Source of the DNA: Nocardioides yefusunii | GTDB taxonomy: Bacteria; Actinomycetota; Actinomycetes; Propionibacteriales; Nocardioidaceae | Assembly (NCBI RefSeq): GCF_004014875.1 | Contig: NZ_CP034929.1 | Span: 620,001-684,000 of the forward strand | Length of the DNA stretch: 64,000 nucleotides | Reading direction: 5' to 3' | The notes under the pieces: generated by a model | Databases searched by the model: none | What the model was told of the DNA's origin: nothing | Seen by the model: only the letters and a program-made list of their open reading frames with translations | Shown here: one piece after another, positions 8,991-18,188 of the stretch | How the letters are laid out: the number at the start of each line of letters is the position of its first letter | Numbering within the stretch: the stretch's first letter is position 1 | Program-made: the position numbers and the translations under genes

Positions 8991-9180
8991 GGGGTTCAGG
9001 GTACCGACCCGTCGTCGTGCCCACCCACCTCGTGGGGCGTCCGCGCAGGCGCGAGGGGAGGCGCTCAGGCGAGCGTCCCTGGAGGTCTGCACGGAGCAAG
9101 CGTTTTCCTGCGCGAAACATGACGCAACGAACTCACAACATCCGACTCCTAACGTTCGAGGTCGAGAGGAAGGAGCCGCC

Positions 9181-9249
9181 GTGACGAATCGTGTCGCAGG
9201 TGCCCCAGTGGTACCCCGCAGCCCGACCTCCGAGGTGAGGAGCGCGTGA
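9181..9249 (+). CDS. 22-codon upstream ORF coupled to nirD
   Basis: A GTG at 9181 is preceded by a strong ribosome-binding site (GAGGAAGGAG, about 6 nt spacing) and opens a 22-residue frame (VTNRVAGAPVVPRSPTSEVR...). It ends in TGA overlapping the nirD ATG by one base (TGATG), a classic re-initiation junction. Either it is a leader peptide controlling nirD, or it is the remnant of a deleted upstream gene such as nirB. The sequence itself matches no family I know. Confidence 0.4.
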   Translation: MTNRVAGAPVVPRSPTSEVRSA

Positions 9250-9599
9250 TGGGACGTGACTTCCAGCCCGTGTGCCAGCTCGGCGACCTGGAGTTGGGAC
9301 GCGGTGTCGTGGCGCTGGTCCACGGCCAGGCCGTCGCCATCTTCCGGTTGCCCGACGACGTCGTCGTCGCGATCGGCAACCACGACCCGTTCTCCCGCGG
9401 GGCCGTCCTGGCCCGCGGCATGGTCGGGGTCCGTGACGACGTCCACTTCGTCGCCACAGCCACCCACCGTCACACCTTCGACCTGCACACCGGACGCTGC
9501 CTCGACGACCCGACGGTGACGGTGCCGTCGTTCCCCGCGAAGGTCGTGGACGGCACGGTCCTGGTGGGGCCGCGGACGGAGCGTCGTGCCAGCGCCTGA
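9249..9599 (+). CDS. nirD: NirD-like nitrite reductase small subunit (orphan)
   Basis: A 116-residue Rieske-fold protein of the NirD family, normally the small subunit of assimilatory NAD(P)H nitrite reductase. Family features are IGNHDPFSRGAVLARG and HRHTFDLHTGRCLDDP. As in many NirD proteins, the paired Cys-x-His ligands of true Rieske centres are missing, so it should not hold a [2Fe-2S] cluster. AGGAG at 9238-9242 serves ATG 9249. No large subunit (nirB) is in the window, which is unusual. Its last 14 bp overlap the next gene, a regulator of the nitrate/nitrite type, so function in nitrogen assimilation is likely. Confidence 0.8.
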   Translation: MGRDFQPVCQLGDLELGRGVVALVHGQAVAIFRLPDDVVVAIGNHDPFSRGAVLARGMVGVRDDVHFVATATHRHTFDLHTGRCLDDPTVTVPSFPAKVVDGTVLVGPRTERRASA

Positions 9600-10317
9600 A
9601 CCAGTGCCTGAGGGAGTGCTCGGCGCAGTACGCGTCGGCGTGACCGCCACCCGCAGCGCCAGCGAACAGGTCGGTCTGCTGCGCCGCCACGGGGCCTCCG
9701 TGGTGTGGTCGCCGGTCCTGGCTCCCGAACACACCTCGTGGGCGGCGGAGTCCGTCGAACTTCTCGACGCCGTGGCACACCGTCGCGTCGATGCCCTCAC
9801 CTTCACCTCGACCTCGGCCGTCCGCGCGCTGCTGCGCGGTGCCGAGCAGCACGGCATGACCGAACTGGTGCTGACCGCGATGAGGGAACACGTCGCCGTG
9901 GTCTGTTCCGGCGTTGACACCCAGGCCGCACTCGACGCCGTCGGGGTGCGGGCCGCTGCCACCGCAGGCGCTGGCGTCGAAGAGCTCGTCGCGCTGCTCG
10001 CCCGGGTGCTTCCGGCCGAGGGGGACGACGCCACGATTCGCCTCAACGACGGCCGGTTGCTCACCGTGGGGGGCAGCGGAGTGCTGGTCGACGACTGTCC
10101 GGTGCGGCTGACCCCGGCACCCGCCGCGGTGCTGCGGGTCCTGGCCCAGCGTCCCGGACACGTCGTGGGGCGTGCTGAACTGCTCGGCTCGTTGCCCTCG
10201 GGAACAGCCGGTTCCGAACACGCCGTGGAGACCGCCGTGGCGCGGTTGCGTCAGGCCGTGGGATCGGCGGCGGTGCAGACGTTGGTCAAGCGGGGGTACC
10301 GCCTGGCCGTGGGCTGA
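9586..10317 (+). CDS. HemD-like domain fused to a winged helix: NnaR-type nitrite/nitrate regulator
   Basis: A 243-residue protein. Residues 15-140 resemble uroporphyrinogen-III synthase (GVTATRSASEQVGLLRRHGA, TFTSTSAVRALL, VAVVCSGVDTQAAL). Residues 160-243 form an OmpR-type winged helix (LTPAPAAVLRVLAQRPGHVV, VETAVARLRQAVG, LVKRGYRLAVG). This fusion is the actinobacterial NnaR arrangement, known to co-activate nitrite assimilation genes with GlnR. The HemD part is shorter than the full two-lobed enzyme, so it is more likely a regulator than a heme-pathway synthase. GTG 9586 overlaps nirD by 14 bp, indicating co-expression. It ends one base before the convergent ispF stop. Confidence 0.78.
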   Translation: MPAPEPVPEGVLGAVRVGVTATRSASEQVGLLRRHGASVVWSPVLAPEHTSWAAESVELLDAVAHRRVDALTFTSTSAVRALLRGAEQHGMTELVLTAMREHVAVVCSGVDTQAALDAVGVRAAATAGAGVEELVALLARVLPAEGDDATIRLNDGRLLTVGGSGVLVDDCPVRLTPAPAAVLRVLAQRPGHVVGRAELLGSLPSGTAGSEHAVETAVARLRQAVGSAAVQTLVKRGYRLAVG

Positions 10318-10803
10318 TCAGCTCTCGACGGCCACGACCAGCGCGGTCGCGATCGCGGCCACACCCTCGCCGCGGCCGGTCAGGCCGAGGCCGTCGGTGG
10401 TGGTCGCGGAGACCGTCACCGGCGCACCGACGGCGGCGCTGAGCGCAGCGGCCGCCTCGGCACGGCGCGGACCCAGACGCGGACGGTTGCCGATCACCTG
10501 GACCGAGACGTTGCCGATCTCGAAGCCCGCGGCACGGACCCGTCGTGCGGTCTCGGCCAGCAGGGTCGCCCCGGCCGCCCCGGCCCACTCGGGCTCGGAG
10601 GTGCCGAAGTTGCTGCCGAGGTCACCGATGTCGGCAGCCGAGAGCAGGGCGTCGCAGGCGGCATGGGCCGCGACGTCGGCGTCGGAGTGTCCTTCGAGGC
10701 CCTGGGCCTCGTCGGGCCAGGCCAGTCCGGCGAGATGCATCGGGACCCCGTCGACGAGGCGGTGGACGTCGGTGCCGAGGCCGATACGCGGAAGTGCAGT
10801 CAC
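10318..10803 (-). CDS. ispF: 2-C-methyl-D-erythritol 2,4-cyclodiphosphate synthase IspF
   Basis: Cyclises CDP-ME 2-phosphate in the MEP pathway as a zinc-dependent trimer. The 161-residue protein has the metal-site segment GLGTDVHRL near residue 8, [17 protein letters not shown] (Asp/His metal ligands), DIGDLGSNF and the C-terminal [21 protein letters not shown] 10803 is chosen over a more upstream TTG because a CATCAT hexamer sits 6 nt before it and the protein then starts at the usual point. It is divergent from the membrane oxidoreductase-like gene with only 31 bp between starts. Confidence 0.92.
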   Translation of the reverse strand: MTALPRIGLGTDVHRLVDGVPMHLAGLAWPDEAQGLEGHSDADVAAHAACDALLSAADIGDLGSNFGTSEPEWAGAAGATLLAETARRVRAAGFEIGNVSVQVIGNRPRLGPRRAEAAAALSAAVGAPVTVSATTTDGLGLTGRGEGVAAIATALVVAVES

Positions 10804-10834
10804 GTCCTCATGATGCCTGAGCAAGAATCACCCT

Positions 10835-12451
10835 GTGCCCCCGACGTCCACGCCCCCCGAGGAAACCGCCGCAGCCCTGCTTCCCGACGCCCGCGGAGCG
10901 CTGTGGTGGGCCGTGGGCGGCGTCGTGTCGGGCGTCGTCGGTCTCTGCCTCGGGCAGGTGGTCTCCGAGATGGTGTCGGTGCGCGAGACCCCCATGACGT
11001 CGGTGGTCAGCGCGATCTCCAGCCTCACGCCCGGCGAGATGGCGCAGGCGACCGCCGAGTTCCTCTTCACCCTGCTGAAGCCGTTGCTGCTGGTGGTCCT
11101 GGCGCTGCTGATGGTCCTGATCTTCGCCGTCGCCGGTCTGCTGCGTCGCCACGCCTGGTGGGCCGCGCTGCCGGTGTGGTCGCTGCTGGGGGTGGGGTCG
11201 TTCTCCCTGGCCCTGCTGACGTCGGGGGCCGGGGTCGCTCAGGTGGTGCCGCCGGTGGCCAGCGTCGTGGCGTGGGTGTTCTCCCAGGAACTGCTGCGGC
11301 CCGCGCTGCGCAGGCTCGACGCCGCCCGGGACGCAGCCGACCGCGGTGAGACCGCTGGCTCGGGGACAGAACTGGTCGTGGCCCGTCGTGGCGTGATCGT
11401 CGGTCTGGGCGCAGGGGCGGTGGTCTCCGCTGCCAGCGGCGTCGGGATCTGGGCGCTCGAACGCAGCCGCAAGGCGTTGAGCGAGTCCCGCCGACTGCTG
11501 CGCATCCCCGGCGTCACGCGTCCGCTGGTCCCCGCCCGAGCAGGGGCCGGGGTGAGTGGCCTCGCCCCGTGGATGACGCCCAACGACGACTTCCCGCCGC
11601 GGAGCGGTTCACTGATCGCGCCCCGCACCGTCGAGGTGTCGCAGTGGCGTCTGGTGATCCACGGACTGGTCCGCAACCCCCTCGTACTCACCTACGACGA
11701 CCTGATCTCCCGCGGCATGACCGAGGAGTGGGTCACGCTCGTGCACCGCGACAACCCCGTCGGCGGCCGTCGTGCCGGCAACGCCTGGTGGAGCGGTGTG
11801 CTCGCCTCACAACTGTTGGAGGAGGCAGGAGTTCTCTCGGGAGCCGACCTCGTGGTCCAGAGCTCCGCTGACGGATGGCGTTGTGCGACGCCGTTGGCGG
11901 CGATGACCGACGAGCGCGGAGCGATGGTGGCGGTCGCGATGAACGGCGAGGCGCTGCCGATCGAACACGGCTTCCCGGCCCGCAGTGTGGTGCCGGGCTA
12001 CTACACCGACACCGTGGACTGCCCCGTCGTCGTGGACTGGGAGGTCACGTCGGCCCGCGCCGTGGAGAGCGACGACGAGGACGTCGAACGTCGGGTTCCG
12101 GTCCGGCTCGCCTCGGCGATCCAGGTTCCTGCCTCGGGCGAGCGCGTCCCGGCAGGTCGGATCGAGGTCGGCGGCGTGGCCTGGCAGCCGGTGGTCGGGG
12201 TCCAGGAGGTCGAGATCTCCGTGGACGGGTCCGCCTGGCGTCCTGCCGGACTGGCTGACCCCGGCCTCGACCGCGCCTGGGTGCAGTGGGGGATCGAGCT
12301 CGACCTCGAGCCCGGCGAACACCGGGTGCGGGTGCGTGCGACCAACCGTCGCGGGGAGCGCCAGAGCGCGGTCCGGCACGACGCCGTCCCGAGCGGCGCC
12401 ACTGGCTGGCACGAGGTGCGGTTCACGGTCCAGGAGCCCGACGACTCCTGA
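10835..12451 (+). CDS. Membrane-anchored sulfite-oxidase-fold protein lacking the molybdenum Cys ligand
   Basis: A 538-residue protein with about five N-terminal transmembrane segments (residues 20-210), a sulfite-oxidase molybdopterin domain (about 250-400) and a C-terminal dimerisation/immunoglobulin-like domain (about 425-535). The fold is clear from WRLVIHGLVRNPLVLTYDDL, NGEALPIEHGFPAR and the tail GATGWHEVRFTV. Active members read TLTCVSNEVGG around the Cys that binds molybdenum; here the aligned stretch is TLVHRDNPVGG, with His in place of Cys. The LYGYVSATKW segment is also replaced (YYTDTVDCPVV). It is probably not a functional molybdoenzyme. AAGAAT lies 6 nt before GTG 10835. Confidence 0.8.
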   Translation: MPPTSTPPEETAAALLPDARGALWWAVGGVVSGVVGLCLGQVVSEMVSVRETPMTSVVSAISSLTPGEMAQATAEFLFTLLKPLLLVVLALLMVLIFAVAGLLRRHAWWAALPVWSLLGVGSFSLALLTSGAGVAQVVPPVASVVAWVFSQELLRPALRRLDAARDAADRGETAGSGTELVVARRGVIVGLGAGAVVSAASGVGIWALERSRKALSESRRLLRIPGVTRPLVPARAGAGVSGLAPWMTPNDDFPPRSGSLIAPRTVEVSQWRLVIHGLVRNPLVLTYDDLISRGMTEEWVTLVHRDNPVGGRRAGNAWWSGVLASQLLEEAGVLSGADLVVQSSADGWRCATPLAAMTDERGAMVAVAMNGEALPIEHGFPARSVVPGYYTDTVDCPVVVDWEVTSARAVESDDEDVERRVPVRLASAIQVPASGERVPAGRIEVGGVAWQPVVGVQEVEISVDGSAWRPAGLADPGLDRAWVQWGIELDLEPGEHRVRVRATNRRGERQSAVRHDAVPSGATGWHEVRFTVQEPDDS

Positions 12452-12472
12452 CCCGCGACCCGAGCCGGCGGC

Positions 12473-13804
12473 TCAGTCCTCCATCACGTAGGTGAGGCCG
12501 CCCGAACGGGACAGCCACGCCTTCTCGAACTGGGCACGGTCGTAGCGACGACGCACCTGGTCGTTGGTCTTGGCGGCGGGGTCGTTGACGATCACGTCGC
12601 CGTCCGGGGTGAAGCCGATGAGCACCATCAGGTGGCCCGGGGTCGCGGAGATCGGTGCGCCGCTCAGCTGTCCCTTGCCGAACGCCACCGAGACGATCAG
12701 CGGAGTGCCGGCCGCCAGGTACTTCTCGGCCGACTTCAGGTGCGGCAGACGGTGCACCCGGGTCTTGCGCAGCAGCGTCCCGGCGTAGGCGGTGTTGAAG
12801 CCCCAGTTGCCGGTGCCGCGGTAGGCGTGGTCGTAGACGGCGCGGGCGGTGAAGTCCACGACGCCGTCGGTGTGTGCTCGACCGTTCAGCACGGGGGAGT
12901 AGGCGTGTGCCTCGGCGGGATTGGCTCCGTAGTACTCGAGCACCATCGCCACTGACGTCGCCGAGCACCAGGCTTCGCCGCCGTTGCCGTACTGGGGATA
13001 GTGGCCGGCATGGGTCATCTGCGACAGGCGCGGGACGTCGAGGACGATCCCGGCGCGGGCCACCTTCCCGGGCTTCGAGGTGGTGCGACGAGCGATGACC
13101 TCGCTGGCGCTGGCTCCCACACGGTGCAGCACCGGACGGTCAGTGGTGCCGGCACGACGCATCAGTTCGACCCGGACCTGCCACCCGGTGGCACCGGCGG
13201 CGCGGTCGTTGACGACGACGGTGTCGGTGGCGATCGAGGCGAGGTCGTCGCTCTGCCTGGTCCACGACTTGCGGGCGTAGGCCTGCGAGCCGTTGAGGAC
13301 GCCGTCGTTCTGCGAGGTCCAGCGGGCCAGGGTGTCCCAGGAACCAGTGGTGCCGTCGGCCTTCTTCACCCGGACCTGGATCTGGACGAGGCTGTGGCCC
13401 GGCGTGGTGGCCTGCCAGGACGGGAGCAGTTCGGTGAAGGTCTTGGTGTTCACCCACGGCGAGGTCCAGGTGCCGGTGCGGTAGCGGTTGCCGGCGATCG
13501 TGCGGATCTTCTTCGGCGACTTCAGCTTCACCGAACCGTTCGCGACGGTGGTGCCGGAGGTGGTGCCCTTGGCCAGTTGCGCGGTGCTGTCGAACGACTT
13601 GGTCGTGAGCACGGTCGCGGTGGGCAGGGTGCGGGACTTCGCCTTGGCCTTCGCTGCGTGGGCGCTCGGCGCCAGGCCGAGCATGCCGACGGTGGTGGCA
13701 GAGACCAGCGCGGTGGCCAGCGTCGTGGTCAGGGCGGTGACCAGCGGGGCGGTCGCACGGCGGGTCGCGGGGGCGGCGTTACGGCGGCGGGTGGTGGGGA
13801 ACAC
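12473..13804 (-). CDS. Secreted C39-like papain-fold peptidase
   Basis: A 443-residue exported protein. An N-terminal signal peptide ends near residue 50 ([14 protein letters not shown]). A beta-rich region (60-235) with repeated tryptophans may be a substrate- or wall-binding module. The C-terminal peptidase C39-like domain (about 250-443) has a plausible triad: Cys280 in [17 protein letters not shown], His391 in [10 protein letters not shown] and Asn/Asp near 407 in [12 protein letters not shown]. No ABC transporter or bacteriocin gene is nearby, so this is a stand-alone secreted protease or amidase. Substrate is unknown. GTG 13804 follows TAGCCT at 6 nt, a leaderless pattern. Confidence 0.82.
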   Translation of the reverse strand: MFPTTRRRNAAPATRRATAPLVTALTTTLATALVSATTVGMLGLAPSAHAAKAKAKSRTLPTATVLTTKSFDSTAQLAKGTTSGTTVANGSVKLKSPKKIRTIAGNRYRTGTWTSPWVNTKTFTELLPSWQATTPGHSLVQIQVRVKKADGTTGSWDTLARWTSQNDGVLNGSQAYARKSWTRQSDDLASIATDTVVVNDRAAGATGWQVRVELMRRAGTTDRPVLHRVGASASEVIARRTTSKPGKVARAGIVLDVPRLSQMTHAGHYPQYGNGGEAWCSATSVAMVLEYYGANPAEAHAYSPVLNGRAHTDGVVDFTARAVYDHAYRGTGNWGFNTAYAGTLLRKTRVHRLPHLKSAEKYLAAGTPLIVSVAFGKGQLSGAPISATPGHLMVLIGFTPDGDVIVNDPAAKTNDQVRRRYDRAQFEKAWLSRSGGLTYVMED

Positions 13805-13959
13805 GCGTCGAGGCTAGGCCACTGCCGTCACAGCAGTCACACGAACGCGGATCTGACTCAGGACTGTCACGCGTGGGCGGCAGCGCGGGGTGGTGGACGT
13901 CACCGATCCTCCGCGCGAGGATGCGTCGGGCGTCGCTCGCCACCCGTAGAATCGTGCCC

Positions 13960-15381
13960 GTGAGCCTGCGCCTGTACGACACCGCGACCCGTGAAGTCCG
14001 TGACTTCGTCCCCCTCGTCGAGGGCAAGGTCGGCCTCTACGTCTGCGGTCTGACGGTCCAGTCCGAGCCGCACGTGGGTCACGTCCGCTCGGGCGTGAAC
14101 TTCGACGTCCTGCAGCGGTGGCTGCGGGTGAGTGGCTACGAGGTCACGTTCATCCGCAACACCACCGACATCGACGACAAGATTCTCGCCAAGGCCGCCG
14201 AGCAGGGTCGCCCTTGGTACAACCTCGCCTACGACATGCACCGCGAGCTGACCAAGGCCTACGCCGCGCTCAACGTCGCACCGCCCACCTACGAGCCCGC
14301 GGCCACCGGCCACGTGCCCGAGATGGTCGAGATGATCGAGGCCCTGATCGAGCGCGGTCACGCCTACCCGGCCCCCGACGGCTCCGGTGACGTCTACTTC
14401 GACGTCCGGTCGTTCCCCGAGTACGGGCAGCTCACCCGTCAGGGCATCGACGACATGGAGCCCGCCGCCGACGCCGACCCGCGCGGCAAGCGCGACCCCC
14501 GCGACTTCGCCCTGTGGAAGTCGTGGAAGTCCGAGACCGAGCCGCGCACCGCGTCGTGGCCCTCCCCGTGGGGCCGTGGTCGACCGGGCTGGCACATCGA
14601 GTGCTCGGCGATGGCCGGCAAATACCTGGGCGAGTCCTTCGACATCCACGGCGGTGGCCTCGACCTCCGCTTCCCGCACCACGAGAACGAGCAGGCCCAG
14701 TCCCGCGCCGCGGGCCACGCCTTCGCCAACTTCTGGATGCACAACGCCTGGATCACCACCGCCGGCGAGAAGATGTCGAAGTCGCTCGGCAACTCCCTCA
14801 CCATTCCCGCCGTGCTCACCAAGTACCGCGGGATCGAGCTGCGCTGGTACCTGGTGCAGCACCACTACCGCAGCCACGTCGAGTTCTCCTTCGAGGCGCT
14901 CGACGAGGCCGCCACCGGCTTCCGTCGGATCGAGACCTTCCTGGGTCGCGCCGGCGTGAGCACCGTGGCCGGCACCGCGACCCTGGCCGATCTCCCCGAG
15001 GCGTTCGTCGCCGCGATGGACGACGACCTCGGCGCCGCTGGTGCTGTCGTGGTCCTCTTCGACCACGTCAAGAACGGCAACAAGGCCCTCACCGACGGTG
15101 ACGCCGCAGCGGTGGAGGCCGGTGCCCGCGCCGTCCTCGCCATGCTCGACGTCCTGGGTCTGCACCCGGCCGACCCGGCGTGGGGCCCGGCCGCCGACAG
15201 TGACACCGGCGCCCTCACCGACGCCGTCGACGCTCTGGTCCGGACCCTGCTCGAGCAGCGCACCGCCGCTCGCGCAGCCAAGGACTTCGCCGCCGCGGAC
15301 GCGATCCGCGACACCATCAAGGCAGCCGGGGTCGAGGTCACTGACACCCCCGACGGCCCGCGCTGGTCGCTCTCCGACTGA
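13960..15381 (+). CDS. cysS: Cysteinyl-tRNA synthetase
   Basis: A class I aminoacyl-tRNA synthetase of 473 residues. The HIGH-equivalent motif is PHVGH near residue 35, KMSKS lies near 270, and the zinc site is formed by [16 protein letters not shown] and [11 protein letters not shown]. The N-terminus [12 protein letters not shown] is typical of CysS rather than its paralogue MshC, which usually reads differently and is shorter. GTG 13960 is selected over the in-frame GTG at 13954 because TAGAAT (13947-13952) is exactly 7 nt upstream, so the message is probably leaderless. rlmB follows 81 bp downstream, as in mycobacteria. Confidence 0.95.
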   Translation: MSLRLYDTATREVRDFVPLVEGKVGLYVCGLTVQSEPHVGHVRSGVNFDVLQRWLRVSGYEVTFIRNTTDIDDKILAKAAEQGRPWYNLAYDMHRELTKAYAALNVAPPTYEPAATGHVPEMVEMIEALIERGHAYPAPDGSGDVYFDVRSFPEYGQLTRQGIDDMEPAADADPRGKRDPRDFALWKSWKSETEPRTASWPSPWGRGRPGWHIECSAMAGKYLGESFDIHGGGLDLRFPHHENEQAQSRAAGHAFANFWMHNAWITTAGEKMSKSLGNSLTIPAVLTKYRGIELRWYLVQHHYRSHVEFSFEALDEAATGFRRIETFLGRAGVSTVAGTATLADLPEAFVAAMDDDLGAAGAVVVLFDHVKNGNKALTDGDAAAVEAGARAVLAMLDVLGLHPADPAWGPAADSDTGALTDAVDALVRTLLEQRTAARAAKDFAAADAIRDTIKAAGVEVTDTPDGPRWSLSD

Positions 15382-15462
15382 CCGGCCCCCGAACACCCCC
15401 ACCCGCGCACTCGAGCGCACACCCACCGCGCACACCGAGCGCGCAGAAGAAAGCAGCAGAAC

Positions 15463-16416
15463 ATGGCAGGCAACTCCCAGCGCAAGGGTTCCATCCGCAA
15501 GGGCAAGAAGGGCGCGACCGTCGGCTCCGGCGGTCAGGTCCGTCGTGGCCTCGAGGGCCGTGGCCCGACGCCGAAGGCCTCCGAGCGTCCGTACCACAAG
15601 CAGTACAAGATCGCTCAGAAGGGCGAGCGCGTCGCTCAGGCCCGTCCCAAGCGCACCAAGACCTCTGACGCCGAGTGGATCGCAGGCCGCAACTCCTGCC
15701 TCGAGGCGCTGCGCGGCGGCGTCCCGATCACCCACATCTACGTCGCCGAGGGCGCCGAGCGCGACGGCCGTCTGCGTGAGATCTTCAAGCTTGCGGCCGA
15801 GGTCGGCCTGACGATGCTCGAGGCCACCCGCAGCGAGATGGACCGCATGACCGGTGGCGCCGTCCACCAGGGCATCGCGGCCCGCATCCCGGCCTACGAG
15901 TACGCGCACCCCGAGGACCTGCTGGTCCGCGCCGACGAGTTCTCCGAGCGCCCCCTGATCGTCGCCCTCGACCAGGTCACCGACCCCCGCAACCTGGGTG
16001 CCGTCATCCGTTCGGCGTCCGGTTTCGGTGCCCACGGTGTCCTGATCCCCGAGCGTCGTGCCGCTGGCATGACCGCCTCGGCCTGGAAGACCTCCGCCGG
16101 TGCCGCGGCCCGTACCCCCGTCGCGCAGACCGTCAACCTGGTCCGTGCGCTCAAGGACTACCAGGCTGCTGGCTGCATGGTCGTCGGCCTTGCCGCCGAC
16201 GGTGACGTCTCCCTGCCGGAGCTCGCTTCCAAGGACGGCCTGGGCGTCGGCCCGCTCGTCATCGTGGTCGGCTCCGAGGGCAAGGGCCTCTCGCGCCTCG
16301 TCACCGAGACCTGCGACCAGATCGTCTCCATCCCGATGGCGAACGACCTCGAGTCGCTCAACGCCGGTGTGGCCGCCTCGGTCACCCTGTACGCCGTCTC
16401 CCAGGCACGCGCCTGA
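15463..16416 (+). CDS. rlmB: 23S rRNA (guanosine-2'-O)-methyltransferase RlmB (SpoU/SPOUT family)
   Basis: A 317-residue trefoil-knot methyltransferase expected to methylate ribose 2'-OH in 23S rRNA using SAM. A 65-residue basic N-terminal extension (SQRKGSIRKGKKGATVGSGG) probably binds RNA. A substrate-binding L30-like domain (70-145) precedes the SPOUT motifs DQVTDPRNLGAVIRSA, VVGSEGKGLSRLV and SIPMANDLESLNAGVAAS. The purine-rich stretch before ATG 15463 (GAAGAAAGCAGCAGAAC) serves as ribosome-binding site. The gene follows cysS, as Rv3579c does in M. tuberculosis. Confidence 0.93.
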   Translation: MAGNSQRKGSIRKGKKGATVGSGGQVRRGLEGRGPTPKASERPYHKQYKIAQKGERVAQARPKRTKTSDAEWIAGRNSCLEALRGGVPITHIYVAEGAERDGRLREIFKLAAEVGLTMLEATRSEMDRMTGGAVHQGIAARIPAYEYAHPEDLLVRADEFSERPLIVALDQVTDPRNLGAVIRSASGFGAHGVLIPERRAAGMTASAWKTSAGAAARTPVAQTVNLVRALKDYQAAGCMVVGLAADGDVSLPELASKDGLGVGPLVIVVGSEGKGLSRLVTETCDQIVSIPMANDLESLNAGVAASVTLYAVSQARA

Positions 16417-16436
16417 TCCTCCCCGAGGAGAACACC

Positions 16437-18053
16437 GTGGACGAGGCCTCCGTGCCTGCTGTCGACCCCGCCGCTGCTGCCAGCGGTTCCGGAACGACGC
16501 AGGGACGGGGGCCTCGCCCCGTTCTCAGACGTCGACTCCTCGCTGCCCTCGTCCTGGGCGTGGTCTGGCTGGTGATCACCACCGCCGTCGCGTTCGCGTT
16601 CTTCCTCAGCTCCGAACGCACCACCGAACTGGTGGGTCACGACGCGGTCGTCGCGCCGCGCCTGGACTCCCACGCCGTGCTCGCGACCGGTCCGGTGCTG
16701 CCCGACGTCCGGATCGAGATCGACTCACCCGTCGGTGTCGAGATCACCCTGGGCAAGACCGACGCCGAGACCACCGAGGAACTGATCAGCCGCTACTCGC
16801 TGATCGTCTCCAACCCTGAGGCGCAGGCCGACAAGGTGGTCGACCTCGTCGTGGCGATGGGCGTCTCGGCGCTGGTGCGTGGCGCGGCGGCCGGTCTGGT
16901 GCCGGTGATCCTGTACCTGCTGGTCGGGCCGGGACGGCGTCGCGCGATGTGGGACGACCTGCGTCACTTCCGGTTCCGTCCGGTGCTCGCGGTCGCTCTG
17001 GTGCTGGCGGTGGGCGTCGCGATGTGGCAGCCGTGGTGGCGCGAGGAGGCCCCGATCGCCTCCCAGCGTGACTGGACGACCCTGGACGACTTCCTCGGTG
17101 ACGACTTCGACCTCGACCTGCCCGCCGACGCCGCAGCGGTCCAGATCCGAGCCAACGCCGCGACCGACGGCTCCAAGAAGCTGGTCGGCAGCGTCGTCGA
17201 CACCTGGTCGAAGTCGCAGACCTTCTACGACGACGCCGCAGCAGCTGCGGCCGAGCAGGACCTGCGTCAGCCCGGCACGGGGGAGACCGTCACGGTCTTC
17301 GTCACCGACCGTCACGACAACGTCGGCATGGACCGGGTCGCGAAGGCACTGGCCGACGCAGTCGGATCGACGACGGTCTTCGATGGCGGCGACGACACCT
17401 CCACCGGCAAGCCGTGGGAGGCGTTCAGCCTGGAGTCGTTGGACAAGGAGTTCAAGACGTTCGACCGCTGGGCCGTCACCGGCAACCACGACCACGGCAC
17501 GTTCGTGGGCGACAAGCTCGCCCGACTCGGCTGGAACGTCCTCGAGGGTGACGTCGTCGAAGGCCCCAACGGCGGGCGTCTGATGGGCTACCCCGACCCG
17601 CGTTCGTCCGGGCTGGGGTCGTGGCGTGACGACAAGGGCATCTCGTTCGCCGACGCCCAGCAGAAGGTCGCCGACGAGGTCTGCGCCCTCGACGAGGCCG
17701 GGGAACGGGTCAACACCCTGCTGGTCCACGACCCCAACCTGGCCAAGAAGGCGATCGCAGCTGGCTGCGCCGACCTCGTGATCGGCGGCCACCACCACGT
17801 CGACAAGGGCCCCACCCTCGTCGAGGGCGAGAACTCCAAGCGTGGCTACACGTTCACCAACGGCACCACCGGTGGTGCGGCCTACGCGATCGCGGTGGGG
17901 TCGAAGCCCAAGCGCGACGCCCAGATCTCACTGATCACCTACGGCGCCGACGGACGTCCTGTCGGGCTGCAGCTCGTCACGCTGCGCACCGACGGCAAGT
18001 ACGAGGTCGACCCGTTCGTCGCCTTCGACTTCGCCGACCCGAAGGACGCCTGA
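16437..18053 (+). CDS. Membrane-anchored metallophosphoesterase
   Basis: A 538-residue protein with two or three N-terminal transmembrane segments (about residues 35-60, 145-165 and 185-200) and an extracellular calcineurin-like phosphoesterase domain from about 285. Metal-binding signatures are TDRHDN (replacing the common D-x-H block), GNHDHGT and GGHHHVDKG. The substrate cannot be told from sequence. Related actinobacterial proteins are annotated only as metallophosphoesterases. GAGGAG lies 7 nt before GTG 16437. The gene starts 20 bp after rlmB and is probably co-transcribed. A 62-bp palindromic repeat begins 37 bp after its stop. Confidence 0.85.
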   Translation: MDEASVPAVDPAAAASGSGTTQGRGPRPVLRRRLLAALVLGVVWLVITTAVAFAFFLSSERTTELVGHDAVVAPRLDSHAVLATGPVLPDVRIEIDSPVGVEITLGKTDAETTEELISRYSLIVSNPEAQADKVVDLVVAMGVSALVRGAAAGLVPVILYLLVGPGRRRAMWDDLRHFRFRPVLAVALVLAVGVAMWQPWWREEAPIASQRDWTTLDDFLGDDFDLDLPADAAAVQIRANAATDGSKKLVGSVVDTWSKSQTFYDDAAAAAAEQDLRQPGTGETVTVFVTDRHDNVGMDRVAKALADAVGSTTVFDGGDDTSTGKPWEAFSLESLDKEFKTFDRWAVTGNHDHGTFVGDKLARLGWNVLEGDVVEGPNGGRLMGYPDPRSSGLGSWRDDKGISFADAQQKVADEVCALDEAGERVNTLLVHDPNLAKKAIAAGCADLVIGGHHHVDKGPTLVEGENSKRGYTFTNGTTGGAAYAIAVGSKPKRDAQISLITYGADGRPVGLQLVTLRTDGKYEVDPFVAFDFADPKDA

Positions 18054-18090
18054 GCCGCCCACGTTCCTGCGCCTCCGGGCGCGGGTCCCT

Positions 18091-18152
18091 GCGCAATTGT
18101 CGGATTGATGCCACTGCCACGGCGTGTCAGGGCATCAATCCGACAATTGCGC
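18091..18152. repeat. 62-bp palindromic element, copy 1
   Basis: Two perfect 22-bp inverted arms (18091-18112 and 18131-18152) flank an 18-bp centre. The arms carry CAATTGTCGGATTGATGCC. A second copy in the opposite orientation lies at 22438-22499 and matches at 52 of 62 positions, including the centre. This makes it a dispersed element, not just a local terminator, although it could also end transcription of the gene before it. Confidence 0.85.
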
Positions 18153-18188
18153 TTGTGCACCGCACAGGGCAGGGGTATTCAACTGCTC

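Noticed and set aside
9100..9150. A possible GlnR box (AC-N9-AC) upstream of the nirD leader ORF
   Set aside because: The consensus is too loose to support from one sequence, and several alternative spacings fit poorly.
9586..10317. Annotation as functional uroporphyrinogen-III synthase HemD
   Set aside because: The synthase part is too short and the C-terminal winged helix with nirD overlap indicates an NnaR-type regulator.
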